64,000 nucleotides of DNA, taken from the NCBI RefSeq assembly GCF_001436695.1, contig NZ_AYZG01000007.1, forward strand, positions 1 to 64,000. Reading direction: 5' to 3'. This stretch comes from Lactobacillus taiwanensis DSM 21401. Its GTDB lineage: Bacteria > Bacillota > Bacilli > Lactobacillales > Lactobacillaceae. Positions 1 to 9,984 of this stretch are shown piece by piece; the stretch's first letter is position 1; every line of letters begins with the position of its first letter. Below the pieces are notes generated by a model. It did no database searches and was not told the DNA's origin. It worked only from the letters and a program-made list of their open reading frames with translations. The position numbers and the translations under genes were made by a program.

Positions 1-53
1 CTTTCATAGATAGTACTTTATATATTTGTACTGTCTACTAAAGTAGGACTATA

Positions 54-416
54 TCAAAAAAACTTAGCAGTATTTTTATCATTTGAATTAGATGATTTAA
101 AGAAAACAATTAGATATTGCAGAAAGAGTGTAAAAGAAAGCAGACTAGCAGCAAGGAAAAAGGTAGTTAAATCTTTTGAACTAGTATTGGTAAAGGAATT
201 GGACATATACAGCAAAGTCATCATATCAATGAAATAAAAAGTAATATCTGCCCAACTAGGTGAGCCATACCGGTTAGTAAAAACTGACTGGAACATCCAA
301 GAATTAATGAAGACAATAACGATAACTGCAAAAATTAAAAATGAGATAGGTAAAATGGTGCCGTGATGTAAATGATGAATCAAACTCGTTGCTTGCGAGA
401 TCATATAAGTAAACAC
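54..416 (-). CDS. Small hypothetical membrane protein
   Basis: I do not recognise the family. The product of about 116-120 residues is hydrophobic, with three likely membrane segments at about residues 20-42, 55-72 and 84-106 and a short Asn/Ser/Lys-rich tail. The start is uncertain: a GTG at 416 or an ATG at 404, neither with a clear ribosome site. It stands alone on the minus strand with no partner visible inside the window. It may be a real gene because the frame is open and membrane-like, but no function can be given. Confidence 0.5.
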   Translation of the reverse strand: MFTYMISQATSLIHHLHHGTILPISFLIFAVIVIVFINSWMFQSVFTNRYGSPSWADITFYFIDMMTLLYMSNSFTNTSSKDLTTFFLAASLLSFTLFLQYLIVFFKSSNSNDKNTAKFF

Positions 417-580
417 AAGATCATAAAATAATTCAATTATTGAGACACGCTTTGTTAATATATTAGGTATTGTATGAAATCCTTTCTTACTGAGTAACTG
501 CTATTATTATAAAGTAAGAGAGAGAAATATAGTGGAAGAAATTAATTTTATATTCTTAGATACTAAAACTAGACAAAATA
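417..580. other. Intergenic region upstream of the small membrane gene
   Basis: AT-rich spacer of about 160 bases. A TATAAT-type element read on the minus strand near 505-515 could drive the small membrane gene. Nothing else is recognisable. Confidence 0.3.
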
Positions 581-625
581 AAAAATCATTCAGAAAGCAA
601 TAAAAGCAATCTGAATGATTTTTAT
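581..625 (-). terminator. Terminator of pepC
   Basis: Inverted repeat with arms at 581-594 and 610-623, read on the minus strand just after the pepC stop and followed by a T-rich tract. Confidence 0.75.
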
Positions 626-627
626 TT

Positions 628-1977
628 CTAATAATTATTAGCTAAAGCACCCATTGGATCCCAAGGAAGTAATTGAATTGGATCTTTACTGCCGTCCTCA
701 AATGTTTTCTTCAAGTCATTGCTAAGATACTTCTTGTTGATAACTGCTTGGTAAACAAATTTATCGAACCAGCTGTCACTCATTACAAAGTAACCCTTAA
801 ATCCAGGCTTTTCACCCCAAGAATTTTCAATCTTCCACTTAGTTGGCTTGCCATCTACTAAATCAACACCTGTAATAACCATTGCGTGGTCCATCATACT
901 TTCGCCTGAATCAAGCATGTCAGCTTTAGACATTTCAAAGTCAACATCAAATAAGTCATCACGTTTGTATAGTTCAGTATCAAGTAAACCAGCTTGACGT
1001 TCAGAGTCTTTAACAACGTTTGATCCAAACCAAACAACTTCACCATTTTTAAGTTGAGTGATAATCAAATCTTTCATTTCGTCAATTGGTAAGTTCAAGT
1101 GACGTACTTGACGTCCACCTTCCACATTTCCTAAGTATTCAACCGAAAATACCTTGTGGAAAGGTTTGTCTTTAGTTGGTGCATTAATTGTGGAAATGTA
1201 CTCGTTTAAATCCCAGCCAACGTACTTTTTAAAGAAGTCTTGTGGACTTAGGGCAGCATCTCTATGGTAGTTACCATCGTCATCTTTGTATTCAAAATCA
1301 AAAGTTTTAGGTGGAACACCGAGAGAAATAGCTAAAATACGGTAAACTTCCTTAAGCATTTCGTTTTTGCGTGCTTGAACTTTTTCTTCACTCTTTCCAT
1401 CTTGAACCATCTTGCGTAATTCAAGTCCATCTTTTCTAAGAAGCGTATTTAGAGTGTCATTTAAAGCACTTGAATTAGTTGCATTAGCTGTTTCTGGGTA
1501 AACTTTCTTTGGAACAATACCATATTTTTCAATGATTCCGCAAAGCATATCCCATTGACCACCGTCTTGTTGTGGAGTTGCAAATAGGAAAGCAACTTTA
1601 CGATCGCCTAAATCTTTGTCAGCAGTAGCAATTACATTTTCAAAGAACCAGTTTGACTTTTCAAATTTGTCCCAAAAGTTAGTGTAATTTTGAGATAATT
1701 CAAAGTCCTTAATTTTGAAGTTCTTTTGAATTGAATGACGCATAGTGTTTAAAGCACTGAACATCCAGCAGCGACCAGATTGTTTTTGGTTAGCAACTTT
1801 ACCAGTATCAATTTCAATTGAAAAAGTTGGGTCTAAGTCAATCTTAGTTTGTAGATTTTGACTAGCTTTAAAAATACCATTTTCTTGAGCTGCACGAGCC
1901 GCAATTTTGTTAGCTTTACTTGAGTTAAAGTCATTTTCGAAATTATTAATAAGATCGTTTGTGATTTTTTTACTCAT
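628..1977 (-). CDS. pepC: Aminopeptidase C (bleomycin hydrolase family, C1B)
   Basis: Cytosolic cysteine aminopeptidase of 449 residues, the usual PepC length, which releases N-terminal residues from peptides in the lactobacillar casein/peptide degradation system. The papain-type catalytic set is visible: Gln64 and Cys70 in QKQSGRCW, His364 in MDHAMVITG and Asn385 in ENSWGE. The ATG at 1977 is preceded on the minus strand by an AAGGAGGAT ribosome site. The gene is monocistronic, divergent from dut, and has its own terminator. Confidence 0.97.
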   Translation of the reverse strand: MSKKITNDLINNFENDFNSSKANKIAARAAQENGIFKASQNLQTKIDLDPTFSIEIDTGKVANQKQSGRCWMFSALNTMRHSIQKNFKIKDFELSQNYTNFWDKFEKSNWFFENVIATADKDLGDRKVAFLFATPQQDGGQWDMLCGIIEKYGIVPKKVYPETANATNSSALNDTLNTLLRKDGLELRKMVQDGKSEEKVQARKNEMLKEVYRILAISLGVPPKTFDFEYKDDDGNYHRDAALSPQDFFKKYVGWDLNEYISTINAPTKDKPFHKVFSVEYLGNVEGGRQVRHLNLPIDEMKDLIITQLKNGEVVWFGSNVVKDSERQAGLLDTELYKRDDLFDVDFEMSKADMLDSGESMMDHAMVITGVDLVDGKPTKWKIENSWGEKPGFKGYFVMSDSWFDKFVYQAVINKKYLSNDLKKTFEDGSKDPIQLLPWDPMGALANNY

Positions 1978-2159
1978 AAGATCCTCCTTAATTAGAAAAA
2001 GCTTAATTCTATTTTAGCTTAAATTAAAGATAGTCGTCTAGTACTTGAAAAAAGAATATCTGACCTAAAAAAATAGGTGCTTTTTTTCGTATATATAATT
2101 AGGGACATCTTACAATAATTAACGTAAAATATAGGTCTAGGAAAAAGAGGGGAAAAATA

Positions 2160-2711
2160 ATGAAAAAACGTGGTTTTGAAATAGTATCTAAGTATCGTAA
2201 TGCTGGTCTTAGCTTGCCTCAACGTCAAACGATTGCTAGTGCAGGTTATGACTTTGAGTGTGCACAAGACATAGTTTTGCCATCTATTTGGTGTATGAAC
2301 TTCGTAAGAATTTTTAGATTAATTAGAAATAGTCATGAATTAAATGAGCGAGATTTAGAATTAGCAGAAAAAGTATTGAAACCTTTTTTGGTGCCTACTG
2401 GTATTAAAGCTTACATGCCAGAAGATGAAGTCTTAATTTTAGCTAATCGTTCATCTAATACTTATAAACGTAATGTCACCTTGCCTAATGGAATTGGTGT
2501 AATTGACAGTGATTATTACAATAATGAAAAAAATGAGGGGGAAATTTATTTCCAATTGGTTAATTATGGAGTTCGTCCCTTAAAGATCAAAAAGGGTGAA
2601 CGAATTGGTCAAGGAATCTTTATGCCCTACTTAAAAGCTGATAATGATGAACCAGTTCAAAGACAACGTCTTGGTGGTTTTGGTTCTTCTGGAACAAGGA
2701 ATGAAGAATAA
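2160..2711 (+). CDS. dut: dUTP diphosphatase, trimeric type
   Basis: Hydrolyses dUTP to dUMP and pyrophosphate, keeping uracil out of DNA and supplying dTMP synthesis. All five trimeric dUTPase motifs are present in order: ASAGYDFE near the N-terminus, NRSS, GVIDSDYYN, RIGQGIF and the C-terminal RLGGFGSSG. At 183 residues it is longer than the classical 145-150 because of an insertion of about 40 residues between motifs 1 and 2, as in many Firmicutes homologues. The site AGAGGGG precedes the ATG. Its stop overlaps the radA start by one base (TAATG), suggesting translational coupling. Confidence 0.93.
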   Translation: MKKRGFEIVSKYRNAGLSLPQRQTIASAGYDFECAQDIVLPSIWCMNFVRIFRLIRNSHELNERDLELAEKVLKPFLVPTGIKAYMPEDEVLILANRSSNTYKRNVTLPNGIGVIDSDYYNNEKNEGEIYFQLVNYGVRPLKIKKGERIGQGIFMPYLKADNDEPVQRQRLGGFGSSGTRNEE

Positions 2712-4090
2712 TGGCAAAAGTAAAAACACGTTATAAATGTCGTAATTGTGGTTATATTTCAGCTTCTTATTTAGGTAGATGTCCAAATTGTGGTGCCTGG
2801 AATCAATTTGAAGAAGAAACACAAGAAGTTAGAAAAGTTTCAACTAAGGCTACCGCTAGCCGTTTAATGACAAAAATTGGAAATAATGATCCAGTAAAAT
2901 TAAATGAAGTAAGGGCTGAAAAGGAGAAAAGAATTGTAACTCCTTTTGAAGAATTAAATCGTGTTTTAGGAGGGGGAATTGTCTCAGGATCCTTGGTTTT
3001 GATCGGTGGAGATCCTGGAATTGGGAAATCTACCTTAATGCTTCAAATTACCGGAGCTTTGGCCAAAGAACACAGTGTTTTATATGTTTCAGGTGAAGAG
3101 TCGGCTAGTCAAATAAAGATGCGAGCAGACCGGTTAGGGGTAAGCAATAGTGGGATCTTGCTTTATCCTGAAACAAATATGCAGAATATACGTGAGCAAA
3201 TCGATGAAATTAAACCAGACTTTTTAGTAATTGATTCTATTCAAACAATGAATGAACCATCCCTTGATTCAATGGTGGGTTCAGCTTCTCAAGTTCGTGA
3301 AGTAACTAGTGAATTAATGAAGATTGCTAAAAATGATCAAATTACTACCTTTGTTATTGGACACGTGACTAAAGAAGGAGCAATCGCTGGTCCAAAGATT
3401 ATGGAGCATATGGTTGATACTGTTCTTTATTTTGAAGGCGACGGACACCATTCTTACCGAATTTTAAGATCAGTTAAAAATCGTTTCGGAGCAGCTAACG
3501 AGATTGGTATGTTTGAAATGAAAAATGAAGGGTTAACTGAGATAAATAATCCTTCTGCAATCTTTTTAGATGAAAGATTACCTAATTCAACTGGTTCAGC
3601 AGTTGTAGTTTCTCTTGAAGGAACTAGACCACTCCTTGCAGATATTCAGGCTTTAGTGACCCCTACAGCTTTTGGTTATGCAAAAAGAACAACTTCGGGT
3701 TTAGATTTCAATCGTGTAGCTCTTTTATTAGCAGTTTTAGAAAAGCGCGGCAATTTAATGCTTCAAAATCAAGATGCGTTTTTAACTGCAACTGGTGGGA
3801 TAAAATTAAATGAGCCAGCAATTGATTTAGCAATTTGTATGGCTGTGGCATCCAGTTATAAAAATAAAGAAATTTCTTCTACAGATTGCTTTGTAGGTGA
3901 GGTTGGTTTAACTGGAGAAATTAGAAGAGTAAATCAAATTGATTCAAGAGTAAAAGAAGCTGCTAAGGTTGGGTTTAAGAGAATTTTTATTCCTAAACAT
4001 AATCTGACTTCTGAATTAAAAAATAATTCTAATATTGAAGTAATCGGAGTATCAAGTTTGCCACAAGTTTTAAAACTTGTTTTTAACTAG
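2711..4090 (+). CDS. radA: DNA repair protein RadA
   Basis: RecA-like helicase that acts in recombination intermediate processing (Sms/RadA). The 459-residue product has an N-terminal four-cysteine zinc finger (Cys10, 13, 24, 27), a Walker A motif GGDPGIGKST at about 99-108, the RadA-specific KNRFG motif at about 256, and a C-terminal Lon-like domain with GEVGLTGEIR. This is full family length. It is coupled to dut by a one-base overlap and lies upstream of gltX, as in many Firmicutes. Confidence 0.97.
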   Translation: MAKVKTRYKCRNCGYISASYLGRCPNCGAWNQFEEETQEVRKVSTKATASRLMTKIGNNDPVKLNEVRAEKEKRIVTPFEELNRVLGGGIVSGSLVLIGGDPGIGKSTLMLQITGALAKEHSVLYVSGEESASQIKMRADRLGVSNSGILLYPETNMQNIREQIDEIKPDFLVIDSIQTMNEPSLDSMVGSASQVREVTSELMKIAKNDQITTFVIGHVTKEGAIAGPKIMEHMVDTVLYFEGDGHHSYRILRSVKNRFGAANEIGMFEMKNEGLTEINNPSAIFLDERLPNSTGSAVVVSLEGTRPLLADIQALVTPTAFGYAKRTTSGLDFNRVALLLAVLEKRGNLMLQNQDAFLTATGGIKLNEPAIDLAICMAVASSYKNKEISSTDCFVGEVGLTGEIRRVNQIDSRVKEAAKVGFKRIFIPKHNLTSELKNNSNIEVIGVSSLPQVLKLVFN

Positions 4091-4171
4091 AAGATGGATT
4101 GAACTTTTGCTCGTTAAAAGTTACACTTAAATGGATGAATTTTAATAAATTTTGAAAGAGGCGCTTTAATT

Positions 4172-5671
4172 TTGGCAAAACAAAAAATTCGTGTTCGTTA
4201 CGCACCAAGTCCAACAGGCCACTTGCACATTGGTAACGCGCGTACTGCATTATTTAACTATTTATTTGCACGTCATAACAAAGGGACAATGGTCTTAAGA
4301 ATTGAAGATACCGACCAAAAACGTAATGTTGAAGGTGGTTCTAAGTCCCAAATGGAAAACTTGCACTGGTTAGGTATTGACTGGGACGAGGGTCCTGATA
4401 AGGGTGGCGACTTTGGCCCTTACCGCCAATCAGAGCGTAAAGATATTTACAATAAGTACATTAAGCAATTAATTGACGAAGGTAAGGCTTACTACTCATA
4501 CAAGACTGAAGAAGAACTTGAAGCACAACGTGAAGAACAACGTGCAATGGGTATTGCTCCTCACTATACTTACGAATATGAAGGCATGACTGCTGATGAG
4601 ATTAAACAAGCTCAAGCAGATGCAGAGGCAAAGGGCTTAAAGCCAGTTGTTCGTATTCATATTCCAGAAAATAGAACTTATGCTTGGGATGATATGGTTA
4701 AAGGCAAGGTGTCATTTGAATCTGATACTATTGGTGGCGACTTTGTTATCCAAAAACGTGATGGTATGCCAACTTATAACTTTGCCGTTGTAATTGATGA
4801 CCATTTAATGGAAATTACTCACGTTCTTAGAGGAGACGACCACGTAGCTAATACTCCTAAGCAATTAGTAGTTTATGAAGCACTTGGTTGGGAACCACCT
4901 AAGTTTGGTCACATGACTTTGATCATTAACTCTGAGACTGGTAAGAAGCTTTCTAAGCGTGATGAATCAGTTCTTCAATTTATTGAACAATATCGTGATC
5001 TTGGTTACCTACCAGAAGCAATGTTTAACTTCATTACTTTACTTGGTTGGTCACCTGTTGGTGAAAGTGAAATTTTCTCACAAAGAGAATTAATTAAATC
5101 ATTTGATCCTAAGCGTTTATCTAAATCACCAGCTGCTTTTGATCAAAAGAAGCTTGAATGGATCAACAACCAATACGTAAAGAAAGCAGATCGTGATGTT
5201 TTATTAGATCTTGCTTTAAATAATTTGCAAGAAGCTGGTTTAGTTGATAAAGAAATTTCACCTGAAAAGATGGAATGGGTTCGTCAATTAGTAAATATCT
5301 ACGCTGTGCAAATGTCTTACACTAAGCAAATTGTAGATATTACTAAGATCTTCTTTGAAGAAGCTCCAGAATTATCTGATGCAGAAATTGAAGAAATTAA
5401 AAAAGACGATGCACGTCCAGTAATTGAAGAATTTAAGAAGCAACTAAATGCTGTTCCTCGCTTTACTGCAGTTCAAGTTATGAATGCAATCCAAGCTACT
5501 CGTCGTGAAACTGGTGTAAAGGGTAGAAAATTATTTATGCCAATTAGAATTGCTGCTACTCGTTCAATGGTTGGACCTGGTATTGGTGAAGCGATTGAAT
5601 TAATGGGTAAAGAAAAAGTTAATAAACACATTGACTTAACTTTGAAGCAATTAAGCGATTTAGGTCTTTAA
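4172..5671 (+). CDS. gltX: Glutamyl-tRNA synthetase
   Basis: Class I aminoacyl-tRNA synthetase charging tRNA-Glu, and in lactobacilli usually also tRNA-Gln for later amidation (family knowledge). The 499-residue sequence has the HIGH-type motif [12 protein letters not shown] at residues 11-22 and the KMSKS-type motif KLSKR. The start is a TTG at 4172 preceded by GAAAGAGG; no ATG in this frame lies upstream of the conserved N-terminus. I see no T-box leader in the 80 bases before it. Confidence 0.97.
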   Translation: MAKQKIRVRYAPSPTGHLHIGNARTALFNYLFARHNKGTMVLRIEDTDQKRNVEGGSKSQMENLHWLGIDWDEGPDKGGDFGPYRQSERKDIYNKYIKQLIDEGKAYYSYKTEEELEAQREEQRAMGIAPHYTYEYEGMTADEIKQAQADAEAKGLKPVVRIHIPENRTYAWDDMVKGKVSFESDTIGGDFVIQKRDGMPTYNFAVVIDDHLMEITHVLRGDDHVANTPKQLVVYEALGWEPPKFGHMTLIINSETGKKLSKRDESVLQFIEQYRDLGYLPEAMFNFITLLGWSPVGESEIFSQRELIKSFDPKRLSKSPAAFDQKKLEWINNQYVKKADRDVLLDLALNNLQEAGLVDKEISPEKMEWVRQLVNIYAVQMSYTKQIVDITKIFFEEAPELSDAEIEEIKKDDARPVIEEFKKQLNAVPRFTAVQVMNAIQATRRETGVKGRKLFMPIRIAATRSMVGPGIGEAIELMGKEKVNKHIDLTLKQLSDLGL

Positions 5672-5688
5672 TTATTTCTAATACAGTT

Positions 5689-5716
5689 AAAGCTACGTGA
5701 AAGCGTGGCTTTTTTT
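5689..5716 (+). terminator. Terminator after gltX
   Basis: Nine-base-pair stem AAAGCTACG / CGTGGCTTT with a six-base loop, running into seven T residues. Confidence 0.85.
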
Positions 5717-5765
5717 GTTAGAATAATAGTTATGAAAGAATGTCTTAAGTGAAAGAAGGATGATC

Positions 5766-7178
5766 ATGAAAGTCTTTAACACTTTAACTCGAAAAAAAGA
5801 AGAGTTTAAGCCATTAGTGGCTGGAAAAGTAAGCATGTATGTGTGTGGTCCAACTGTTTATAATTACATTCATATAGGAAATGCCCGGAGCGTTATTGCA
5901 TTTGATACAATTCGTAGATATTTCGAATATCGTGGTTATGACGTAAAGTATGTTTCTAACTTTACTGATGTTGACGATAAGATGATTAATGAAGCACGTA
6001 AGGAACATACAACAGTTGCTGAACTTGCTGAACGTTATATTAAGGCTTTTATAGAAGATACAGAAGCCTTGAATATTCAGCCAGCCGCGCTTCATCCTCG
6101 AGCTACTCATGAAATTAAAGAAATTATTGGTTTTGTTCAAGATTTAATTGATAAAGGATATGCTTATGAAGTTGATGGTGATGTATATTACCGGGCTAGA
6201 AAATTTCCTAATTATGGACAATTAAGCGATCAAAATATCGCTGAGCTTGAAGAGGGAGCTTCTGAGCATATTAATGAGGAAGAACAAAACAAAAAAGAAG
6301 ATCCAATTGATTTTGCTTTGTGGAAGGCTCAAAAAGAGGACGATGAAATTGCTTGGAATTCGCCATGGGGTAAAGGCCGTCCCGGCTGGCACATTGAGTG
6401 TTCAGTTATGTCCACCACATATTTAGGTGATACGATTGATATTCATGGTGGTGGTCAAGACTTGGAATTTCCACACCATGAAAATGAAATTGCTCAAAGT
6501 GAAGCTAAAACTGGTAAAAAGTTTGTTAATTACTGGATGCATAATGGTTTTGTAACTGTTGGTAAAAAACAAGAAAAAATGTCAAAGTCACTCCATAACT
6601 TTGTTACAGTGCATGATATTTTGAAGCAAATTGATCCACAAGTTTTACGTTTCTATATGTCAAGTGTTCAATACCGCCGACCAATTAATTATTCTAAGGA
6701 TGGTTTAAAACAAGCAGAAACTGTTCTTAAACGCTATCAAAATACTTTACGCAATCTTGAGGCTAGACTGCAGGATGAAACAGATTCACTTGAGGATAGC
6801 ATATTAAGAGATAATCTTACGCAAGCAAAGGCTGAATTTATTGAAGCAATGGATGATGATTTTAATGTTCAAAACGCTTTGAGTGTGATGTATGATTTGA
6901 CTTCTACCCTTAATACTCATCTTCAAGAGGATAAAGTGGATAAACCAGCATTAAAACGTGCTAAAAAGATATTAATTGATTGGCTTGAAATTTTTGGCGT
7001 TAACTTTAATGAAAATCAAGCTGAAGATGATACAGATATTGAAAAGATGATTTCTGAACGTGATGCAGCTCGTAAAAACAAAGATTGGGCTGAAAGTGAT
7101 CGTCTGCGAGATCAATTACAAGCTAGGGGCATTGTAATTGAAGATACCCCACAAGGAACGAGGTGGCATCGTGCTTAA
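5766..7178 (+). CDS. cysS: Cysteinyl-tRNA synthetase
   Basis: Charges tRNA-Cys. The product of 470 residues carries [15 protein letters not shown] (zinc Cys plus HIGH-type motif), ECSVM and HHENEIAQ zinc ligands, and the KMSKSLHN motif. I chose the ATG at 5766 (MKVFNT) over the ATG at 5760 because the latter abuts the ribosome site AGAAGGA, whereas 5766 has normal spacing. It heads a tight cysS-mrnC-rlmB operon, with its last eight bases inside mrnC. No T-box is visible upstream. Confidence 0.96.
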   Translation: MKVFNTLTRKKEEFKPLVAGKVSMYVCGPTVYNYIHIGNARSVIAFDTIRRYFEYRGYDVKYVSNFTDVDDKMINEARKEHTTVAELAERYIKAFIEDTEALNIQPAALHPRATHEIKEIIGFVQDLIDKGYAYEVDGDVYYRARKFPNYGQLSDQNIAELEEGASEHINEEEQNKKEDPIDFALWKAQKEDDEIAWNSPWGKGRPGWHIECSVMSTTYLGDTIDIHGGGQDLEFPHHENEIAQSEAKTGKKFVNYWMHNGFVTVGKKQEKMSKSLHNFVTVHDILKQIDPQVLRFYMSSVQYRRPINYSKDGLKQAETVLKRYQNTLRNLEARLQDETDSLEDSILRDNLTQAKAEFIEAMDDDFNVQNALSVMYDLTSTLNTHLQEDKVDKPALKRAKKILIDWLEIFGVNFNENQAEDDTDIEKMISERDAARKNKDWAESDRLRDQLQARGIVIEDTPQGTRWHRA

Positions 7179-7614
7179 GCCAAAAGTTTTAACAGAAAGA
7201 ACGACTAATCCAGATGCTTTAGGTCCATTAACCTTAGCTTATCTTGGAGATGGTGTATATGAAGTTTATATCAGACGTCACTTAGTTAAGGGTGGTATTG
7301 TAAAACCACAAATGCTTCAAAGATATGCGACTCATTATGTTTCTGCCAAAGCGCAAGCTGCTTTAATTACGAAGATGCAAGACTTAAATATGCTTGATGA
7401 AAATGAACTAGCAGCGTTTAAGCGTGGAAGAAATGCTAAAAGTCATACACATGCTAAAAATACTTCAATCAATACTTATAAACTATCAACAGGTTTTGAA
7501 GCAATGCTTGGATACCTAGACTTGCTAGGTAAAAAAGAACGAATTGATGAGTTGGCAAAATGGTGCATTGATCAAGTGGAGCAAGGAGGATTAGATAACT
7601 ATGAGTTCAAATAA
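7171..7614 (+). CDS. mrnC: Mini-ribonuclease III
   Basis: Small RNase III-like enzyme lacking the double-stranded-RNA-binding domain, which matures 23S rRNA in Bacillus and relatives. The RNase III signature region appears as [15 protein letters not shown], with the later [14 protein letters not shown] region typical of the family. I chose the GTG at 7171, with ribosome site AACGAGGTGG five bases upstream, giving 147 residues; a TTG at 7138 would add 11 residues of cysS-overlapping sequence. It overlaps cysS by 8 bases and rlmB by 14. Confidence 0.94.
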   Translation: MLKPKVLTERTTNPDALGPLTLAYLGDGVYEVYIRRHLVKGGIVKPQMLQRYATHYVSAKAQAALITKMQDLNMLDENELAAFKRGRNAKSHTHAKNTSINTYKLSTGFEAMLGYLDLLGKKERIDELAKWCIDQVEQGGLDNYEFK

Positions 7615-8356
7615 TGATGAATTTGTGTATGGACGTCATGCTGGGATTGATTTTTTAAAGACACAAGATGCCAATTTAATTAATAAAGTATTTTTACAAA
7701 ATGGAGTGCAGGAAGAATTTGCTAATCAAGTCTATCAATTAGCACGTAAAAAGAATTTAGTCGTACAAAATGCTCCGAAAAATAAATTGGATCAGATGGT
7801 TAATCATGAAAACCACCAAGGTTTGGTTTTGACAGTAGCGCCATTTGAATATGCAGATTTAGATCAACTTCTTGATAAATTTGATCAAGAAGGAAAAGAT
7901 CCATTTATTTTAATGCTAGATTCTATTGAAGATCCACATAACTTAGGTTCAATTTTAAGAACGTGCGATGCTACTGGCGTTGATGCAGTAATTATTCCAA
8001 AAAGAAGAGCGACTGGCTTAACTTCCGTTGTTGCCAAGACTTCGACTGGAGCAATTGACTATGTTCCAGTGGCTCGCGTTAATAATTTAGTACAGACTAC
8101 TAAGATCCTTAAAAAGCGCGGTTACTGGATCTTTGGAACTGCGATGGAAGGCGAAGATTATCGTAAGTGGAATGCCAAAGGCAAAACAGTGCTTGTTATT
8201 GGTAATGAAGGCAAGGGGATTTCGCCATTGTTATTAAAGCAAATGGATCAAACTTTAACCATTCCAATGGTAGGACATGTACAATCCTTAAATGCTAGTG
8301 TAGCAACTGGTGTTTTACTTTATGGGATGTTCAATAGTCGCCATCCAGAAAAATAA
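7601..8356 (+). CDS. rlmB: 23S rRNA 2'-O-methyltransferase RlmB (SpoU/TrmH family)
   Basis: SAM-dependent methylase predicted to modify Gm2251 of 23S rRNA. The 251-residue product has an N-terminal substrate-binding domain beginning EFVYGRHAG and the SPOUT knot motifs DSIEDPHNLGSILRT, VIGNEGKGIS and MVGHVQSLNASVATG. In Bacillus the next genes are rae1 and sigH; here a decayed sugar operon occupies the rae1 position. Confidence 0.94.
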   Translation: MSSNNDEFVYGRHAGIDFLKTQDANLINKVFLQNGVQEEFANQVYQLARKKNLVVQNAPKNKLDQMVNHENHQGLVLTVAPFEYADLDQLLDKFDQEGKDPFILMLDSIEDPHNLGSILRTCDATGVDAVIIPKRRATGLTSVVAKTSTGAIDYVPVARVNNLVQTTKILKKRGYWIFGTAMEGEDYRKWNAKGKTVLVIGNEGKGISPLLLKQMDQTLTIPMVGHVQSLNASVATGVLLYGMFNSRHPEK

Positions 8357-8373
8357 AAATTCAAGAAAAACGT

Positions 8374-8513
8374 TTGCATATATTAACTGAACCTGATATG
8401 ACAACAAGCAGTAAGAGATTGAAAAAGTAGTTTGTTACTATTGGATTGGGCGAGACTACTGAATAACTCTAACTAACAGTACGTTAGTGGAGCTTATTCA
8501 GTAGTCTTTTTTT
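8374..8513 (+). promoter_or_regulatory. Decayed bgl leader: promoter, RAT-like element and terminator
   Basis: A promoter TTGCAT-17-TATGAC (8374-8402) overlaps a weak cre-like site centred on the CG at 8371-8372. Downstream, 8428-8460 resembles a BglG/LicT antiterminator RNA target (GTTACT followed by GGGCGAGAC). Its 3' end overlaps the 5' arm of a very strong terminator (stem GACTACTGAATAA at 8454-8466, U tract ending at 8513). This is the layout of an antiterminator-controlled beta-glucoside operon. The hairpin also ends the rlmB operon. Confidence 0.55.
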
Positions 8514-8539
8514 ATCCTTTTTTAAGGAGGTGGGGAGAG

Positions 8540-8811
8540 TTGTTGTTGATCAAGCGCGTGTTTAATAATAATTCAGCTTTGGTTGAGCTAGGCAATAATC
8601 TTGAAGCAGTTGTAGTAGGAAACCGAATTGCTTTAAAAAAACTGAAGGAAAGGAGATAGATACGAGTAAAGTTGAAAATATTTTTTATCTTGAAAATAGT
8701 GCGACAAAACGGACTATTTTCTCATTATTAAAGAATACACCAGTAGATATTGCTGTAACTACTATGCATGTCGTTGATCACGCACATAGAAAATATCACT
8801 ATGAATTAATG
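8540..8811 (+). pseudogene. BglG/LicT antiterminator, 5' remnant
   Basis: A TTG start region after the ribosome site AAGGAGGTGGGGAG reads LLIKRVFNNNSALVEL then GNNLEAVVVGNRIA, the RNA-binding domain of BglG-family antiterminators. A frameshift near 8635-8650 is needed to continue into DTSKVENIFYLEN and then TPVDIAVTTMHVVDHAH, the start of the first PRD domain. The sequence then changes to PTS EIIC at about 8811, so the rest of the regulator was deleted. Confidence 0.75.
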
Positions 8812-9664
8812 GGCTTTTTGTCCTTAATGGCTGCTTCTACTGTAGCTAAAGCTTTAACTGGAAGTTTAAATCTAAAGTTGCCTAAAACTAACCAAATTCC
8901 AGTTGCTGGGGTTCAATATACAGCTCAAATTTCTTTTTCATTTGTGGCAATAGATACTTTATTAAATAAAGGAAATTTATATTTAGCTACTGATATGATT
9001 GGAACTAAAGGCTTGATTTGTATCTTCTTAGTAGCATTTATCGTACCTAATATTTATTATTTTTGTTTTAAACATAATGTCACGATCACGCTACCTGACG
9101 CAATATCTCAAAATATAGCTCAAGCATTCAAGAATAGTATTCCTTTTGCTTTAGCAACTACTTTCTTTTAGTCATTTACACTAATTTTTAGAGCTTTAAC
9201 TAATATGAATTTGGCAGCTTGGATAATTAAAAGCCTAACTCCACTTTTTACAGCAGCAGATGGGTATGTCGGATTGACAATTATTTATGGTGCAATAGCG
9301 TTTTTCTGGTTTATCGGAATTCAAGGCCCCTCAATCGTTGAACCAGCAGTTACGGCAATATATCTAACCAATGTTGAAGCTAATTTAAAAGCATTTAATT
9401 CAGGAAATATTCAAGGCATTAATCATATTTTGTTGCAAGGAATTCAAATGTTTGTTGCTACTTTGGGAGGAACTGGAGCAACTTTAGTAGTAACATTTAT
9501 GTTTGCTTTTTATTCAAGTCTAACCAATTAAAAGCAGTTGGACATGCATCAACCATTCCAGTTATTTTTGGTGTAAATGAATCTATTTTATTTGGTGCTC
9601 CATTAATCTTAAATCAGATTTTCTTTATACCTTTTATTTTTGCACCAATTCTTAATGTTTGAAT
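8812..9664 (+). pseudogene. PTS cellobiose/lactose-type EIIC, decayed remnant
   Basis: The segment encodes EIIC membrane sequence of the lactose/cellobiose family. The first part (to 9171) includes LMAASTVAKALTGSLNLKLP and FVAIDTLLNKG; after an in-frame TAG at 9169-9171 the same frame resumes at SFTLIFRALTNMNLAAW and runs to 9531. A frameshift near 9525 is then needed to read [19 protein letters not shown], a conserved EIIC motif, to about 9664. The N-terminus is missing through the fusion to the antiterminator remnant. It is non-functional. Confidence 0.8.
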
Positions 9665-9682
9665 CTTTAAAATTTTTGTTAA

Positions 9683-9841
9683 TGTGCAGGCTATTTCCTG
9701 TAGTCTTTACAAGATAAATCTTCGTGGTCAAATGGATATAATAAACGTTACGAGTTAATTTATGTGGATTTCGCTAGTCAAGATAGGCATTTAAAAAGCA
9801 GTGTTTTGTTGTTTAAAGTCTTAAGTAAAACTTTGCAATAA
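9683..9841 (+). pseudogene. 6-phospho-beta-glucosidase (GH1), 3' remnant
   Basis: The frame reads GYFL-stop-SLQD then WSNGYNKRYELIYVDF and ends with TAA at 9839-9841. This matches the C-terminal GH1 pattern GYFxWSLxDNFEWxxGYxKRxGLxYVD, with the conserved Trp codon turned into TAG at 9701-9703. It is the last trace of the enzyme that would have cleaved the imported phospho-disaccharide. Confidence 0.65.
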
Positions 9842-9930
9842 TAATTTTTTAACAGATAATAAATTATCGTTCCGAAACTAAGCACAACCTTTTTATACTT
9901 GTATCCCATAAACGTTCGTTCCCTTAGAAA

Positions 9931-9980
9931 AAAATCTTCCTTTTTTTATTCTGATGATCAAATAGAAAAAGGAGGATTTT
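9931..9980 (+). promoter_or_regulatory. Hairpin sequestering the sigma-gene ribosome site
   Basis: Arms at 9931-9945 (AAAATCTTCCTTTTT) and 9966-9980 (AAAAAGGAGGATTTT) pair over 15 positions with one G-U wobble around a 20-base loop. The 3' arm contains the Shine-Dalgarno AAGGAGG of the following gene and no U tract follows, so it looks like a translation-blocking structure rather than a terminator. Confidence 0.6.
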
Positions 9981-9984
9981 CCTG

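Noticed and set aside
2019-2267. Minus-strand frame of 82 codons across the dut start
   Set aside because: It runs antisense over the dut 5' end and its promoter region, has no ribosome site and reads as low-complexity hydrophobic sequence.
5672-5765. T-box leader before cysS or gltX
   Set aside because: No T-box sequence (AGGGUGGNACCGCG type) or specifier stem is present; the spacer holds only a terminator.
9169-9703. Stop-codon read-through making a functional EIIC or GH1 product
   Set aside because: Besides the TAG codons there are frameshifts and large deletions, so read-through would not give a working protein.
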